Shown: positions 44,234 to 51,952, counted from the stretch's first letter. The stretch: 64,000 nt of DNA from Mxb001 sp046046455 (GCA_046046455.1 JBJOJS010000066.1:62001-126000), one strand, 5' to 3'. Numbers and translations: made by a program. Notes: generated from the sequence alone by a model not told the origin.

Positions 44234-44688
44234 GCGGACTCCTCAGCGGTGCCGCGGGCAACGATGACCGTCGTCGTGGTGACGACGTGCTCACCGGCTT
44301 CGGTCGCGAGATCGACGCGCGTGGTGAGGATGTCGTTACCGGCCACAGCGCGGATCGCCTCGATGGTTGCGGTCGCGACGAGGGCGTCCCCCGCCACGAT
44401 CGGGCGCGAGTACGCGAAGCGCTGTTCACCGTGGACGACACGGGAGTAGTCGAGACCGAGCTCAGGGTCCATCGCCGCCTGGCTGGAGCCGGCGTACGCG
44501 ATCACGAAGGCGAAGGTAGGCGGTGCGACGACATCGGAGTAGCCGAGGGCCTGGGCGGCCGCGATGTCGTGGTACGCCGGATTGGCATCGCCGATCGCGG
44601 TGGCGAACTCGCGCACCTTCTCGCGACCGACGACGTACGGACTCGTGGGCGGATAGGTCCGTCCCACGAGCGCCGCATTGAGGGTCAG
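44230..44688 (-). CDS. HadA-type dehydratase, non-catalytic hot-dog subunit (probable CTG start)
   Basis: 152 residues if it starts at CTG 44686-44688. It contains ALVGRTYPPTSPYVVGREKV and GDANPAYHD, typical of HadA/FAS1-like dehydratase domains, and lacks the Asp/His catalytic pair of its neighbour. The CTG overlaps the rpmG stop (CTGA) and has a strong AAGGAG 5 nt upstream, so it fits homologue lengths best. Alternatives are ATG 44719-44721 (inside rpmG, no ribosome-binding site) or GTG 44665-44667 (shorter). It probably forms a heterodimer with the next gene product. Confidence 0.82.
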   Translation of the reverse strand: MTLNAALVGRTYPPTSPYVVGREKVREFATAIGDANPAYHDIAAAQALGYSDVVAPPTFAFVIAYAGSSQAAMDPELGLDYSRVVHGEQRFAYSRPIVAGDALVATATIEAIRAVAGNDILTTRVDLATEAGEHVVTTTTVIVARGTAEESA

Positions 44689-44855
44689 CGCGTCTCCTTG
44701 TGCATGGTGTGCTTGTTGCACGTCGGGCAGAACTTCGACACCTCGAGACGATCCGGGTCGTTGCGACGGTTCTTCTTGGTGATGTAGTTACGGTTCTTGC
44801 AGTCCTCGCAGGCCATGGTGATCTTCGGCCGAACGTCGGATGACTTGCTAGCCAC
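44685..44855 (-). CDS. rpmG: 50S ribosomal protein L33 (zinc-binding form)
   Basis: 56 residues from GTG 44853-44855 with a GGAGGG ribosome-binding site. Cys16/Cys19 (CEDC) and Cys43/Cys46 (CPTC) form the zinc site. The end NKHTMHKETR is typical. It follows tRNA-Met and tRNA-Thr in the same direction, the usual actinobacterial arrangement. Confidence 0.95.
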   Translation of the reverse strand: MASKSSDVRPKITMACEDCKNRNYITKKNRRNDPDRLEVSKFCPTCNKHTMHKETR

Positions 44856-44948
44856 GGGGCCCTCCTGTTGTACGGACGCCGGGGCGCCCTCGGTGCGGCT
44901 TGCGCCGCATGTGCGACTCGCGTCGCGTGTGCGGCTTGCGCCGCGTCG

Positions 44949-45022
44949 TAGCGGAGGCCGGACTTGAACCGGCGACACAGCGATTATGAGCCGCTTGCTC
45001 TACCAGGCTGAGCTACTCCGCC
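44949..45022 (-). tRNA. tRNA-Met (anticodon CAT)
   Basis: 74 nt. Acceptor arms GGCGGAG and CTCCGCT pair with one G-U; the anticodon loop is CTCATAA and the T-loop is GGTTCAAGTCC. The D-arm GCTCAGCCTGGTAGAGC is of the elongator type. CCA is not encoded. Confidence 0.95.
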
Positions 45023-45056
45023 CCTGGTGGATCGGGTCCTGGCACGGACCCGGCCG

Positions 45057-45129
45057 AGCCCCTTTACGGAATCGAACCGTAGACCTTCTCCTTACCATGG
45101 AGACGCTCTGCCGACTGAGCTAAAGGGGC
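45057..45129 (-). tRNA. tRNA-Thr (anticodon GGT)
   Basis: 73 nt. Acceptor arms GCCCCTT and AAGGGGC pair fully; the anticodon stem-loop is TCTCC-ATGGTAA-GGAGA and the T-arm has GGTTCGATTCC. CCA is not encoded. Its 3' end lies 34 nt from the 5' end of tRNA-Met. Confidence 0.95.
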
Positions 45130-45234
45130 GCGCGAGCGTGAGCCCGCAGCCCGGGAAGCGTACACGGGACCCCGGCTCCGCCCCCAATCGAGGTCCGGCT
45201 GGCGACCGGCCGCCGGGGCCGCTTCACTGGACGC

Positions 45235-46164
45235 ATGAGCGACAAGTGGACCGCGGCCGATATCCCCGACCAGACGGGGCGCCGGGCCATCGTCACGGGC
45301 GCCAATTCGGGCCTGGGCTTCGAGACGGCCCTCGCGCTCGCGGCGCACGGGGCAGAGGTCACCCTGGCCGTGCGCGACACGGCCAAGGGTGAAGCCGCGG
45401 CGGAGCAGATCCGCACCCGGGTGCCCCAGGCATCCCTCGAGGTACGCCGCCTCGACCTGGCCGATCTCGCGTCGATCGACGAATTCGCCTGGCTCTGGCG
45501 CGAGGCCCATCCCGGCGGACTGGACCTGCTCATCAACAACGCCGGGATCATGGCGATCCCCCGCCGCGAGACGGCCGACGGCTTCGAGATGCAGCTCGGC
45601 ACCAATCACCTCGGGCACTTCGCGCTCACCGGGCGCCTCCTCGAGGCGATCCGGCCCGACGGGCGCATCGTGACGGTGTCGTCACAGGCTCACCGGATGG
45701 GCCGCATGGACTTCGACGACCTCATGGGCAAGCGCAAGTACGGCTCGTGGCGCGCCTACGGCCAGAGCAAACTCGCCAACCTGCTCTTCATGCGTTCCCT
45801 CGCGGAGCGCCTCGAGCGGGCGGGGTCGACGGTCATGTCCATCGGCGCGCACCCCGGATACGCCAGCACCCACCTCCAGGCCGTCGGCCCTGAGATGCGC
45901 GGCCAGGGGTGGATGAATTCCGTCATGGGGGGCCTCAACAAGGTCCTCGCGCAGAGTGCCGCGATGGGAGCACTCCCCACGCTCTATGCCGCGACGTTCC
46001 CGGCGATCCGCAGCGGTGACTATGTCGGCCCGGATGGATTCGGCGAGCAGCGCGGCCACCCCAAGCTGGTCGGGATGACGGCTTCCGCCCGCGACGACGC
46101 CGTGGCCAGCCGGCTCTGGACGGTGAGCGAGGATCTCACCGGAGTGCGCTACCTCGACGACTAG
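45235..46164 (+). CDS. short-chain dehydrogenase/reductase, retinol-dehydrogenase-like
   Basis: 309 residues. The cofactor motif is TGANSGLG (21-28), NNAG lies at 101-104, the catalytic Ser is at 149-150 (TVSSQAHR), and the YxxxK pair is Tyr175/Lys179. Arg47 after the second strand (LAVRD) suggests NADP. Substrate unknown; homologues are called retinol or protochlorophyllide reductase-like, but such names do not tell the bacterial role. It is divergent from tRNA-Thr, and its stop overlaps the stop of the convergent alcohol dehydrogenase by 3 nt. Confidence 0.87.
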   Translation: MSDKWTAADIPDQTGRRAIVTGANSGLGFETALALAAHGAEVTLAVRDTAKGEAAAEQIRTRVPQASLEVRRLDLADLASIDEFAWLWREAHPGGLDLLINNAGIMAIPRRETADGFEMQLGTNHLGHFALTGRLLEAIRPDGRIVTVSSQAHRMGRMDFDDLMGKRKYGSWRAYGQSKLANLLFMRSLAERLERAGSTVMSIGAHPGYASTHLQAVGPEMRGQGWMNSVMGGLNKVLAQSAAMGALPTLYAATFPAIRSGDYVGPDGFGEQRGHPKLVGMTASARDDAVASRLWTVSEDLTGVRYLDD

Positions 46165-47321
46165 TCGATCGCGGGGTTGATGACGACCTTGAGGCTCTCG
46201 GGGCTCATCGAAGTGTGCAGGGCGAGGTCGGCGTCGGCGAGCCCGAACTCGTGACTCACGAACTCCTCGAAGGGGTAGCGGTCGGCGTACCGCTCGAGCA
46301 GCCGCAGCGCCGGGCCGTAGCCGGTCGAGGGATGGTTGGTGAGACCGATCAGGCGGATGTTCTTGCTGCAGATGTGACGGTGGACATTCACGGTGATCTC
46401 GCCGGTGTCGGCGAAGTTGCCCATCTCCAGCATCATGCCGCCGCGCTTGAGCATCTCGATGCCCTCGACGAAGGACGCCGGGGTGTTGGCCATGTAGAGC
46501 ACTACGTCGGCACCGCGTCCGTGAGTCAGCTTCTTGACTTCCGCGATCCGCTCTTCGGGGGAGGTCGTCATGACATTGAGCGTGACCTCTGCGCCGCATC
46601 GCTGGGCGAAGGCGAGGCGATGCTCGGACAGGTCAGTGGCGATGATCTGGCCCGCGCCCATCATGTCGGCCTTGGCGATGTGCAATAGGCCGAGCGGCCC
46701 CGCGCCGATGACCACGACCGTGTCAGCGGAGTTGAAGCCCTCCATGGCGTAGGAGGAGAACTCCTTGACCTTGTCCAGTGATGCCGTGCAGGCCATGAGC
46801 TCGGCGAGTACGGCGACGCGCGCGGACAGGCCACTGGGCACCTTGTAAACGAAGGTGTCGGGACGCAGGTACATGTGCTCGGCCATACCGCCGAAGAGAT
46901 GCGGGGCCACAGCCGAGGTCAGCGAGTTGCCGTAGGCGACGCTGTTTTCGCACCAGACGTAACCCATGACGTGCTTGCACTCGTAGCAGCGGCCGCACAC
47001 GACATCGGGGCACATGGTCACGCGGTCGCCTACCTTGAGCGGCTTGCCGTAGAACTCCAGTCCCTCGGCTGCACCGGGGCCGAGCTCGGAGATGACGCCG
47101 ACGTTCTCGTGGCCCTGGATGATGGGGAACGGCGTATCGCACTCCGCCGGCGTCCCGACGTACTGCTTCGTCTCACCCATGTACGTGTGCTTGTCGGTCC
47201 CACAGATGCCGGCCATCTCCATCTGCATCAGGGCGGATCCCTCGATCAGCGTCGGCCACGGGAAGGACTGCACCTCGTAGCGACCCGGGGCGGTGAGGAC
47301 GGCAGCCTGGATGTCGGTCAT
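46161..47321 (-). CDS. zinc-dependent alcohol dehydrogenase (MDR superfamily)
   Basis: 386 residues. Catalytic zinc ligands: Cys40 (AGICGTD) and His71/Glu72 (GHENVG). Structural zinc cysteines: Cys109, Cys112, Cys115 and Cys124. The Rossmann motif is VVIGAGPLGLLHIAKA, with an acidic residue (TDLSEH) after the second strand, suggesting NAD. The nearest types are threonine/sorbitol dehydrogenase-like enzymes, so a polyol or diol substrate is possible but unproven. It has a well-spaced promoter with the -10 6 nt before the ATG, so the mRNA is probably leaderless. It lies directly downstream of the winged-helix/PAS regulator on the same strand, which may control it. Confidence 0.87.
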   Translation of the reverse strand: MTDIQAAVLTAPGRYEVQSFPWPTLIEGSALMQMEMAGICGTDKHTYMGETKQYVGTPAECDTPFPIIQGHENVGVISELGPGAAEGLEFYGKPLKVGDRVTMCPDVVCGRCYECKHVMGYVWCENSVAYGNSLTSAVAPHLFGGMAEHMYLRPDTFVYKVPSGLSARVAVLAELMACTASLDKVKEFSSYAMEGFNSADTVVVIGAGPLGLLHIAKADMMGAGQIIATDLSEHRLAFAQRCGAEVTLNVMTTSPEERIAEVKKLTHGRGADVVLYMANTPASFVEGIEMLKRGGMMLEMGNFADTGEITVNVHRHICSKNIRLIGLTNHPSTGYGPALRLLERYADRYPFEEFVSHEFGLADADLALHTSMSPESLKVVINPAID

Positions 47322-47327
47322 GTGCTC

Positions 47328-47356
47328 ACGCTAGGCGCGAAGTGACTCCCTGTCAG
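47328..47356 (-). promoter_or_regulatory. promoter of the alcohol dehydrogenase gene (leaderless)
   Basis: Minus-strand CTGACA (47351-47356), exactly 17 nt, TAGCGT (47328-47333), then 6 nt to the ATG. The -35 overlaps the stop codon of the regulator gene upstream. Confidence 0.65.
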
Positions 47357-48081
47357 GCAGTAAGCCCCCCCCCCGACGTCACCGTGGCGTCGCCTGCGAC
47401 GAGGACGAAGCACACGCTCTCGAGACTGCCGTCCCCACTGATGGCCAGGCAGGTTGCCACGTCGGCGCGGGTCACGGTGCCATCCGCACGCCGGACGATG
47501 TGGCGAGCCGTCCACTCGCGGACCCCGCTGGCGACGAGCACCTGCACTGCCTCGAGCGCTGACGCATGGTCGTTCCACGGGTGCGTCGCCACGATCGGGA
47601 AGTAGCACCCCACCAGCCGACGATCGTCGTAGCCGAGGACACCCGATCCCCCGGGACGCACCTCCCTCACGCGGAGTTGAGCGTCGGTCAGCACCTCTAC
47701 GGCCCCCGGATGACCGCGCAGGATCTCGCATGAGCGCGCAGGTGCGCTCGCGGTCAGTCTCGGGTAGTCGCTACCGGGGTCGAAGCGGTAGCCCACTCCT
47801 CTCACCGTGCGGATGTATCGAGGGTGCAGGCCGGACTCGCCGAGCTTGTGGCGCAGTTTGCTCACATGCACGGCGAGGTTGTTCTCATCGCCGAACCACC
47901 CATCGCCCCAAATCGCCCTGATGAGTTCTTCGTCGGTGAAGACCTGGCGGGGGCGAGAGACCAGAGTGCTCAAGATCTGAAACTCCGTGCGGGTGAGGTC
48001 GAGGACTCTGCCGTCCAGCCTCGCCTCCCAGGCCAACACGTCGATGACCAAGTCTCCGAATGTCGCCTGGAAGTCACGCAT
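47353..48081 (-). CDS. OmpR/PhoB-type winged-helix regulator fused to a PAS-like domain
   Basis: 242 residues from ATG 48079-48081, with a GAGGGGGG ribosome-binding site; an ATG 12 codons upstream lacks one. Residues ~8-105 form an OmpR/PhoB-type DNA-binding domain (LDLTRTEFQILSTLVSRP, then VHVSKLRHKLGE and RYIRTVRGVGYRF). Residues ~125-230 look like a PAS sensor fold (GVLGYDDRRLVGCYFPIVA). There is no receiver domain and no phospho-acceptor Asp, and the DNA-binding domain is N-terminal, the reverse of a normal response regulator. Signal and targets are unknown; the alcohol dehydrogenase next door is the obvious candidate. A run of ten G lies in the last codons. Confidence 0.78.
   Translation of the reverse strand: MRDFQATFGDLVIDVLAWEARLDGRVLDLTRTEFQILSTLVSRPRQVFTDEELIRAIWGDGWFGDENNLAVHVSKLRHKLGESGLHPRYIRTVRGVGYRFDPGSDYPRLTASAPARSCEILRGHPGAVEVLTDAQLRVREVRPGGSGVLGYDDRRLVGCYFPIVATHPWNDHASALEAVQVLVASGVREWTARHIVRRADGTVTRADVATCLAISGDGSLESVCFVLVAGDATVTSGGGLTA
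47365..47374. repeat. homopolymer run of ten C/G
   Basis: Ten consecutive C on the plus strand, coding for the Gly-rich end of the winged-helix/PAS protein a few codons before its stop. A slip would alter only the last residues and the stop position. Confidence 0.9.
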
Positions 48082-48266
48082 CCGTCGCCCCCCTCTGACG
48101 TTTCGATCCCATGCCAAGCGGACCGCGCGCGGTCACTTGGGGGGCACCGAACGCTGTTGGCCAGCATGCTGCCACGCATCAATGTCGACCACAAAAGTTG
48201 CGATGCCGTTGATGTCTCAATGTGCGCTAAAGCGAACGCCGGGAACGCAGTGGTCTCAGTCGAGGA

Positions 48267-49352
48267 TCAATCCATCCGGGCGAGATAGCCCAGAGCCCAC
48301 GTGCCATCGGGCAGACGCGCCCAGCCCGCATCCGGCAGCGCGCTGATCGGAAGAACTGACGGGCCGTCCTCAATGAACCCCGCGGCATCGCCGACGAAGG
48401 GCAGGCCAGCAGACGCACCCCTGGAGACAAGCAGTCTCGTACGACCATCCGCCAGGCACGCCGAACTCCACGGGAAGGCAGGGCCTAGGCCGGGAGGCAT
48501 GGGCTGCTCGATGAAGTTCCGCCCATCGCTCGAGGCCGCGAAGACGGGCCCCTCGGGGGAATTCACCCACATCAGCCACGAGCCGGCGCAGTGGGCGACC
48601 GTAGGGTCGTAGACCATCGTGCCGCGGTCGAGCCGGGGGCCAGGATCGACGACGAAGCGCACGCCGAGAGCGGATCCGGGGCTGGAGGTGGCTGAGTAGA
48701 TCTGGGATCGGCCGGGGGATCCGACCGGCTGCATCCAGAAGAGACGGATGCTCCCATCCGACATCACCACGGCGCTCGGGTCGACGCCGTTGGCCCCGCC
48801 CACATCCGTCTGGAATCCCTCGACCGCGACCCGGAAGTACGCCCACCGGCCCGCGTCATCGCGGATACCGACCGCCATCACGTTGCCCTGGGCCCAGCTG
48901 ACGAAGTAAGCGAGCAGCCTTCCGTCGGGCAGTGCGACGAGATTGGGTACGCCGGCCTGGTCGATGAGCGAAGGAGAGATCGCGAACGACGTACCGTCGA
49001 CCGATGGGCTGACCGCCATACCGGTCGACCAGGGACCGCCCTCCTTCGCATCCGCAGGTGCTGGCCGCGCCACGCCGCGCGTTGCGGGGAAAGCAAGCGA
49101 GGCGATCTCCGCGTCGTTGCTCGGGCTGGGAGTGGGGCTCGGAGTAGGCGCGGTTCGGGGTTTGCGCACCCACACCGGCCCCGCGCCCTTCTTCTTCGTG
49201 CAGGTGAAGATCCACTGGTTCGTGACGACCTGCTTGCCCACCTTGGCGCACGGAGCACCGGCCTTGGGAGCAGCCTCCGCCGGAGAGGCGAGGCTGAAGC
49301 CGAGACCTACCAGCACGAGGCCCATGACGGCGACACTGGCGGCGCGTTGCAT
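48267..49352 (-). CDS. secreted protein with signal peptide, possible beta-propeller; function unknown
   Basis: 361 residues. The signal peptide (1-27) ends in SLASPAEA-AP; there is no lipobox. A short two-Cys segment (Cys35, Cys51: APCAKVGKQVVTNQWIFTC) is of a kind often seen after the signal peptide in actinobacterial exported proteins. A Thr/Pro/Ser linker (70-80) follows. The rest has repeated blade-like phrases such as GRLLAYFVSW, GSIRLFWMQP, and GRTRLLVSRG, suggesting a sialidase-like propeller. I do not recognise an enzymatic motif. Its -10 lies 6 nt before the ATG, behind the tRNA-Tyr terminator. Confidence 0.65.
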   Translation of the reverse strand: MQRAASVAVMGLVLVGLGFSLASPAEAAPKAGAPCAKVGKQVVTNQWIFTCTKKKGAGPVWVRKPRTAPTPSPTPSPSNDAEIASLAFPATRGVARPAPADAKEGGPWSTGMAVSPSVDGTSFAISPSLIDQAGVPNLVALPDGRLLAYFVSWAQGNVMAVGIRDDAGRWAYFRVAVEGFQTDVGGANGVDPSAVVMSDGSIRLFWMQPVGSPGRSQIYSATSSPGSALGVRFVVDPGPRLDRGTMVYDPTVAHCAGSWLMWVNSPEGPVFAASSDGRNFIEQPMPPGLGPAFPWSSACLADGRTRLLVSRGASAGLPFVGDAAGFIEDGPSVLPISALPDAGWARLPDGTWALGYLARMD

Positions 49353-49358
49353 CGGCTG

Positions 49359-49364
49359 AGTCTA
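49359..49364 (-). promoter_or_regulatory. candidate leaderless -10 element of the secreted-protein gene
   Basis: TAGACT on the minus strand, 6 nt before the ATG. The -35 region falls in the tail of the tRNA-Tyr terminator and is weak. Confidence 0.42.
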
Positions 49365-49391
49365 GGGACTGGGATTCGAGTGAAGCCCAAA

Positions 49392-49429
49392 GTGACTGAT
49401 CCCCCCACACGAGTGGGGGGATCAGTCAC
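49392..49429 (-). terminator. terminator of tRNA-Tyr
   Basis: A perfect 17-bp stem, GTGACTGATCCCCCCAC (49392-49408) with 49413-49429, and a 4-nt loop. On the minus strand TTTGGGCTT follows, a partial U-tract. It begins 4 nt after the tRNA 3' end. Confidence 0.88.
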
Positions 49430-49432
49430 ACG

Positions 49433-49513
49433 TGGCAGGTAGAGGATTCGAACCTCTGTAGCTTTCGCGACGGATTTACAGTCCGCTCCCATTGGCCGCT
49501 CGGGCAACCTGCC
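49433..49513 (-). tRNA. tRNA-Tyr (anticodon GTA)
   Basis: 81 nt with a long variable arm (CGCGAAAGCTACA region), as in bacterial tRNA-Tyr. Acceptor GGCAGGT pairs with ACCTGCC, the anticodon loop is CTGTAAA and the T-loop GGTTCGAATCC. CCA is not encoded. Confidence 0.96.
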
Positions 49514-49786
49514 AGGGCGCCCTATCGTAGACGGAGGCCGCCCAGGCCTGACGCGGGCCTCAGCGCCGGGTGAAGTCGAAGCGCAGCCCCTGGTCGGGGC
49601 TGGAGCTCACGTAGGAGAACACCAGGCGGTCCCCGCCCGGGCGGCGAGCGGAGTCGCAAGCGCCTGCGCTCCGACGAACATGGCAAGAGTGCGCGAACGA
49701 CGTGACACGGAGACCTCCCCAACGGGCCTTGGCCCCATGGACATTGCCCCTACGGGCATGGTCCCGCAGCCGAGACCGGAACGACC

Positions 49787-51304
49787 TCAACCAGAGGATG
49801 TCGAGAGCATCCGCGTCATGGCTCGCTCCGCGAGCGCCGTGATCGTAAGACTGGGATTGACGCCGAGGTTGCCCGGCACGGCGGATCCGTCGACGACGTA
49901 CATCCCCGGATAGCCGAAGACTTCGTGATCCCCCGAGATCACCGCCTCCTCGGGCGCGGTACCGATGGGAGCACCGCCGAGGATGTGCGCGGTCGTCGAC
50001 AGATCGAAGAGCGTCTCCTGCAGGGAGCCGTACGCGCGGCCGCCACTGGCGCGGGCCACCGCGCGAGCCGTCGCACTCCCCTGGGGGAGGCACGTGGGCG
50101 TACGTCGCTGGCCGGGAGCCAGGGCGGAGCGCAGCCGCCATCCCAGCGGCGTGGATGCGTACTCGAGCCGGAGCTCGGACTCCGCATGCTGCATCACCGT
50201 GAGGATGGTCGCGCGGCGATTCCACCTGCGGTCGACCGCCTGTCCCGCGATATCCGGGAGCGCTCGCGCGTACGCACCCGCGAGAGCGCGGCGACGGCGT
50301 CGGGGATCGGGATCGTCGACGAGCGGGCTCACGAAGAAGCGCATGAAGGCGTAGGAGTCGGGGAAGCGATTGTTCGTCACGTGCGTCTCGGTGTCGGGCC
50401 ACAGGTCGCTGGAGATGGTCGGACCGTCCATGAGGTCCGGCCCACCCGGTGGCTGGACGATGACCGCGAAGGACTCGCTGTTGGTGCACACACGAGACCC
50501 GAGCGCGGGCGAGAGCGCCGGGAGCGTGCCGTGGCGGTCGCGGCAGGCGAGGAGCAACTCGGTCGTGCCGAGAACGCCGGCCCCGAGGATCACCCGCCGG
50601 GCAAGGACCTCGCGCCGTGCCGCCCGGCCCAGGGTCGGTCCGACCGTGACGCGGTAGCCACCTCCGACGACGGGCTCGATTCGATGGGCTCGGGTGAGGG
50701 GCCACACGCGCGCGCCCAAGCGCTCGGCAGCCGCGAGGTACGTTGCGCCGGTCGTGAACTTCGCGTCGGTGGGACAGCCGCTGATGCACTGTCCACAGCG
50801 CGTGCACGCATCGAAGTCGATGCCCTGACGTGCAGGCCCGAAGGTCTGGCTGACCCCGAGCTCGCCTGCGGCCGCGCGCAGCCAGTCGTCCTGGAGGCCG
50901 TGCACGGGAGTCCGCGTCGCGCCGAGCCAGGATTCCGCCGTGTCGTAGTGCGCGGCGAGGTCTGCTCCACTGTCGATACCGGCCGCCTTCCAGCCCGCTG
51001 CGCGGAAGGTCTCCTCCGGTGCGCGCAGGTGGACCGCGGCGTACACGAGGCTGCCGCCACCGACCCCGACGCCGGAAGCGATGAAGGCGTGGCGCAGAGC
51101 GGTCTGCCGCAGGGGACCGGTGCGACCCAGCACAGGAGCCCACAGCAGCGACGACGTCCGCCGACCGGCGGCGTCGAGGTCATCCGGTGTGAAGCGACGC
51201 CCCTGCTCGACGACGAGCACGCTGGCGCCCGTCTCCGCCAGGCGAAGGGCGGCCACGGAAGCCCCGAAGCCACTGCCGATGACGACGGCATCCCACCTGC
51301 GCAC
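49787..51304 (-). CDS. GMC-family FAD oxidoreductase (cholesterol-oxidase-like) with a CxxCxxCxxxC motif
   Basis: 505 residues from GTG 51302-51304. The FAD dinucleotide-binding motif VVIGSGFGASVAALRLAETGASVLVVEQG is at the N-terminus, GVGVGGGSLVYAAV follows near 78-91, and the C-terminal GMC domain ends with YVVDGSAVPGNLGVNPSLTI. Cys167, Cys170, Cys173 and Cys177 (CTRCGQCISGC) have ferredoxin-type spacing, seen in the ChoD-like branch. Substrate is probably a sterol-like or other secondary alcohol, but this is only family inference. A TAGGGT -10 lies 6 nt before the GTG, within the end of the HAD gene, so the gene is probably expressed from a leaderless mRNA. Confidence 0.83.
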   Translation of the reverse strand: MRRWDAVVIGSGFGASVAALRLAETGASVLVVEQGRRFTPDDLDAAGRRTSSLLWAPVLGRTGPLRQTALRHAFIASGVGVGGGSLVYAAVHLRAPEETFRAAGWKAAGIDSGADLAAHYDTAESWLGATRTPVHGLQDDWLRAAAGELGVSQTFGPARQGIDFDACTRCGQCISGCPTDAKFTTGATYLAAAERLGARVWPLTRAHRIEPVVGGGYRVTVGPTLGRAARREVLARRVILGAGVLGTTELLLACRDRHGTLPALSPALGSRVCTNSESFAVIVQPPGGPDLMDGPTISSDLWPDTETHVTNNRFPDSYAFMRFFVSPLVDDPDPRRRRRALAGAYARALPDIAGQAVDRRWNRRATILTVMQHAESELRLEYASTPLGWRLRSALAPGQRRTPTCLPQGSATARAVARASGGRAYGSLQETLFDLSTTAHILGGAPIGTAPEEAVISGDHEVFGYPGMYVVDGSAVPGNLGVNPSLTITALAERAMTRMLSTSSG

Positions 51305-51310
51305 GGTGCG

Positions 51311-51316
51311 ACCCTA
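51311..51316 (-). promoter_or_regulatory. candidate leaderless -10 element of the GMC oxidoreductase gene
   Basis: TAGGGT on the minus strand, 6 nt before the GTG. It includes the stop codon of the upstream HAD gene. No clear -35. Confidence 0.38.
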
Positions 51317-51952
51317 GAACCGGCCCAGGGTGCGCGCGTCGGTGACGGCATGGAGAAGTCCTGCGGCCACGGGCACCGTGTCGTCGAACGCCGAGGCCGA
51401 CACCGGCACGCCGATGAACGCCGCGCCGGCGTCCAGGGCCGCCGCGCGGTCCCACGTCGAATCGCCGATCATGACGCACTCCCTCACGGCGACGCCGAGG
51501 CGTTCGGCAGCGGCGACGACCCCCGCACCCGAGGGCTTGGCGGGGATGTGCGGGTCGCGGCCGACGATGACGTCGATGCGTACGCCGTGGTGCGCCAAGA
51601 CCGCGCGCGCGACATCCTCGGGGAGCAAGGTCACCACAGCGCGAGGGTCACCCGCCACGGCATCATCGAGTCGATCGAGCCCGGGCATGGCCAGCGACAT
51701 CGGGATGGCTGCGTGCTCATGCACCGCCACGGCGCGCGAAGCTGATTCCCAGCGGTCATCTCCGGCGAGCGCCACGAGAATCGCCATCGTCGACAGCGTG
51801 GGGGCATCCCAATCGGCATCGGGCACCGCAGCGCCCACACCGTCGCCCACGAGCGCGGTGAGGTCACGCAGGGCCGCGGCGTAGTCCGTGAAGGACTGCA
51901 GGTCGACCAGGGTGCGGTCGAGGTCGAAGATCCAGGCCTGAGGCGAGGGCAT
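51314..51952 (-). CDS. HAD-family hydrolase
   Basis: 212 residues from ATG 51950-51952 (MPSPQAWIFDLDRTLVDLQSF); a GTG five codons upstream is also in frame. Motif I is FDLDRTLVD (nucleophile Asp10, acid Asp12), motif III Lys is in IPAKPSGAGVVAAAERL, and motif IV is VMIGDSTWDRAAA. A helical cap sits between motifs I and II, as in phosphoglycolate phosphatase-like enzymes. Substrate unknown. It is divergent from yajQ with only 24 nt between the starts. Confidence 0.82.
   Translation of the reverse strand: MPSPQAWIFDLDRTLVDLQSFTDYAAALRDLTALVGDGVGAAVPDADWDAPTLSTMAILVALAGDDRWESASRAVAVHEHAAIPMSLAMPGLDRLDDAVAGDPRAVVTLLPEDVARAVLAHHGVRIDVIVGRDPHIPAKPSGAGVVAAAERLGVAVRECVMIGDSTWDRAAALDAGAAFIGVPVSASAFDDTVPVAAGLLHAVTDARTLGRF

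Noticed and set aside
44689..44721. ATG start for the HadA-like gene inside rpmG
   Set aside because: It would add 11 residues not seen in the family and lacks a ribosome-binding site; the CTG after AAGGAG fits better.
49560..51143. 527-codon minus-strand frame overlapping the GMC gene
   Set aside because: Arg/Pro/Gly-rich shadow in another frame of the GMC oxidoreductase. Only its last ~25 codons look protein-like, noted separately.
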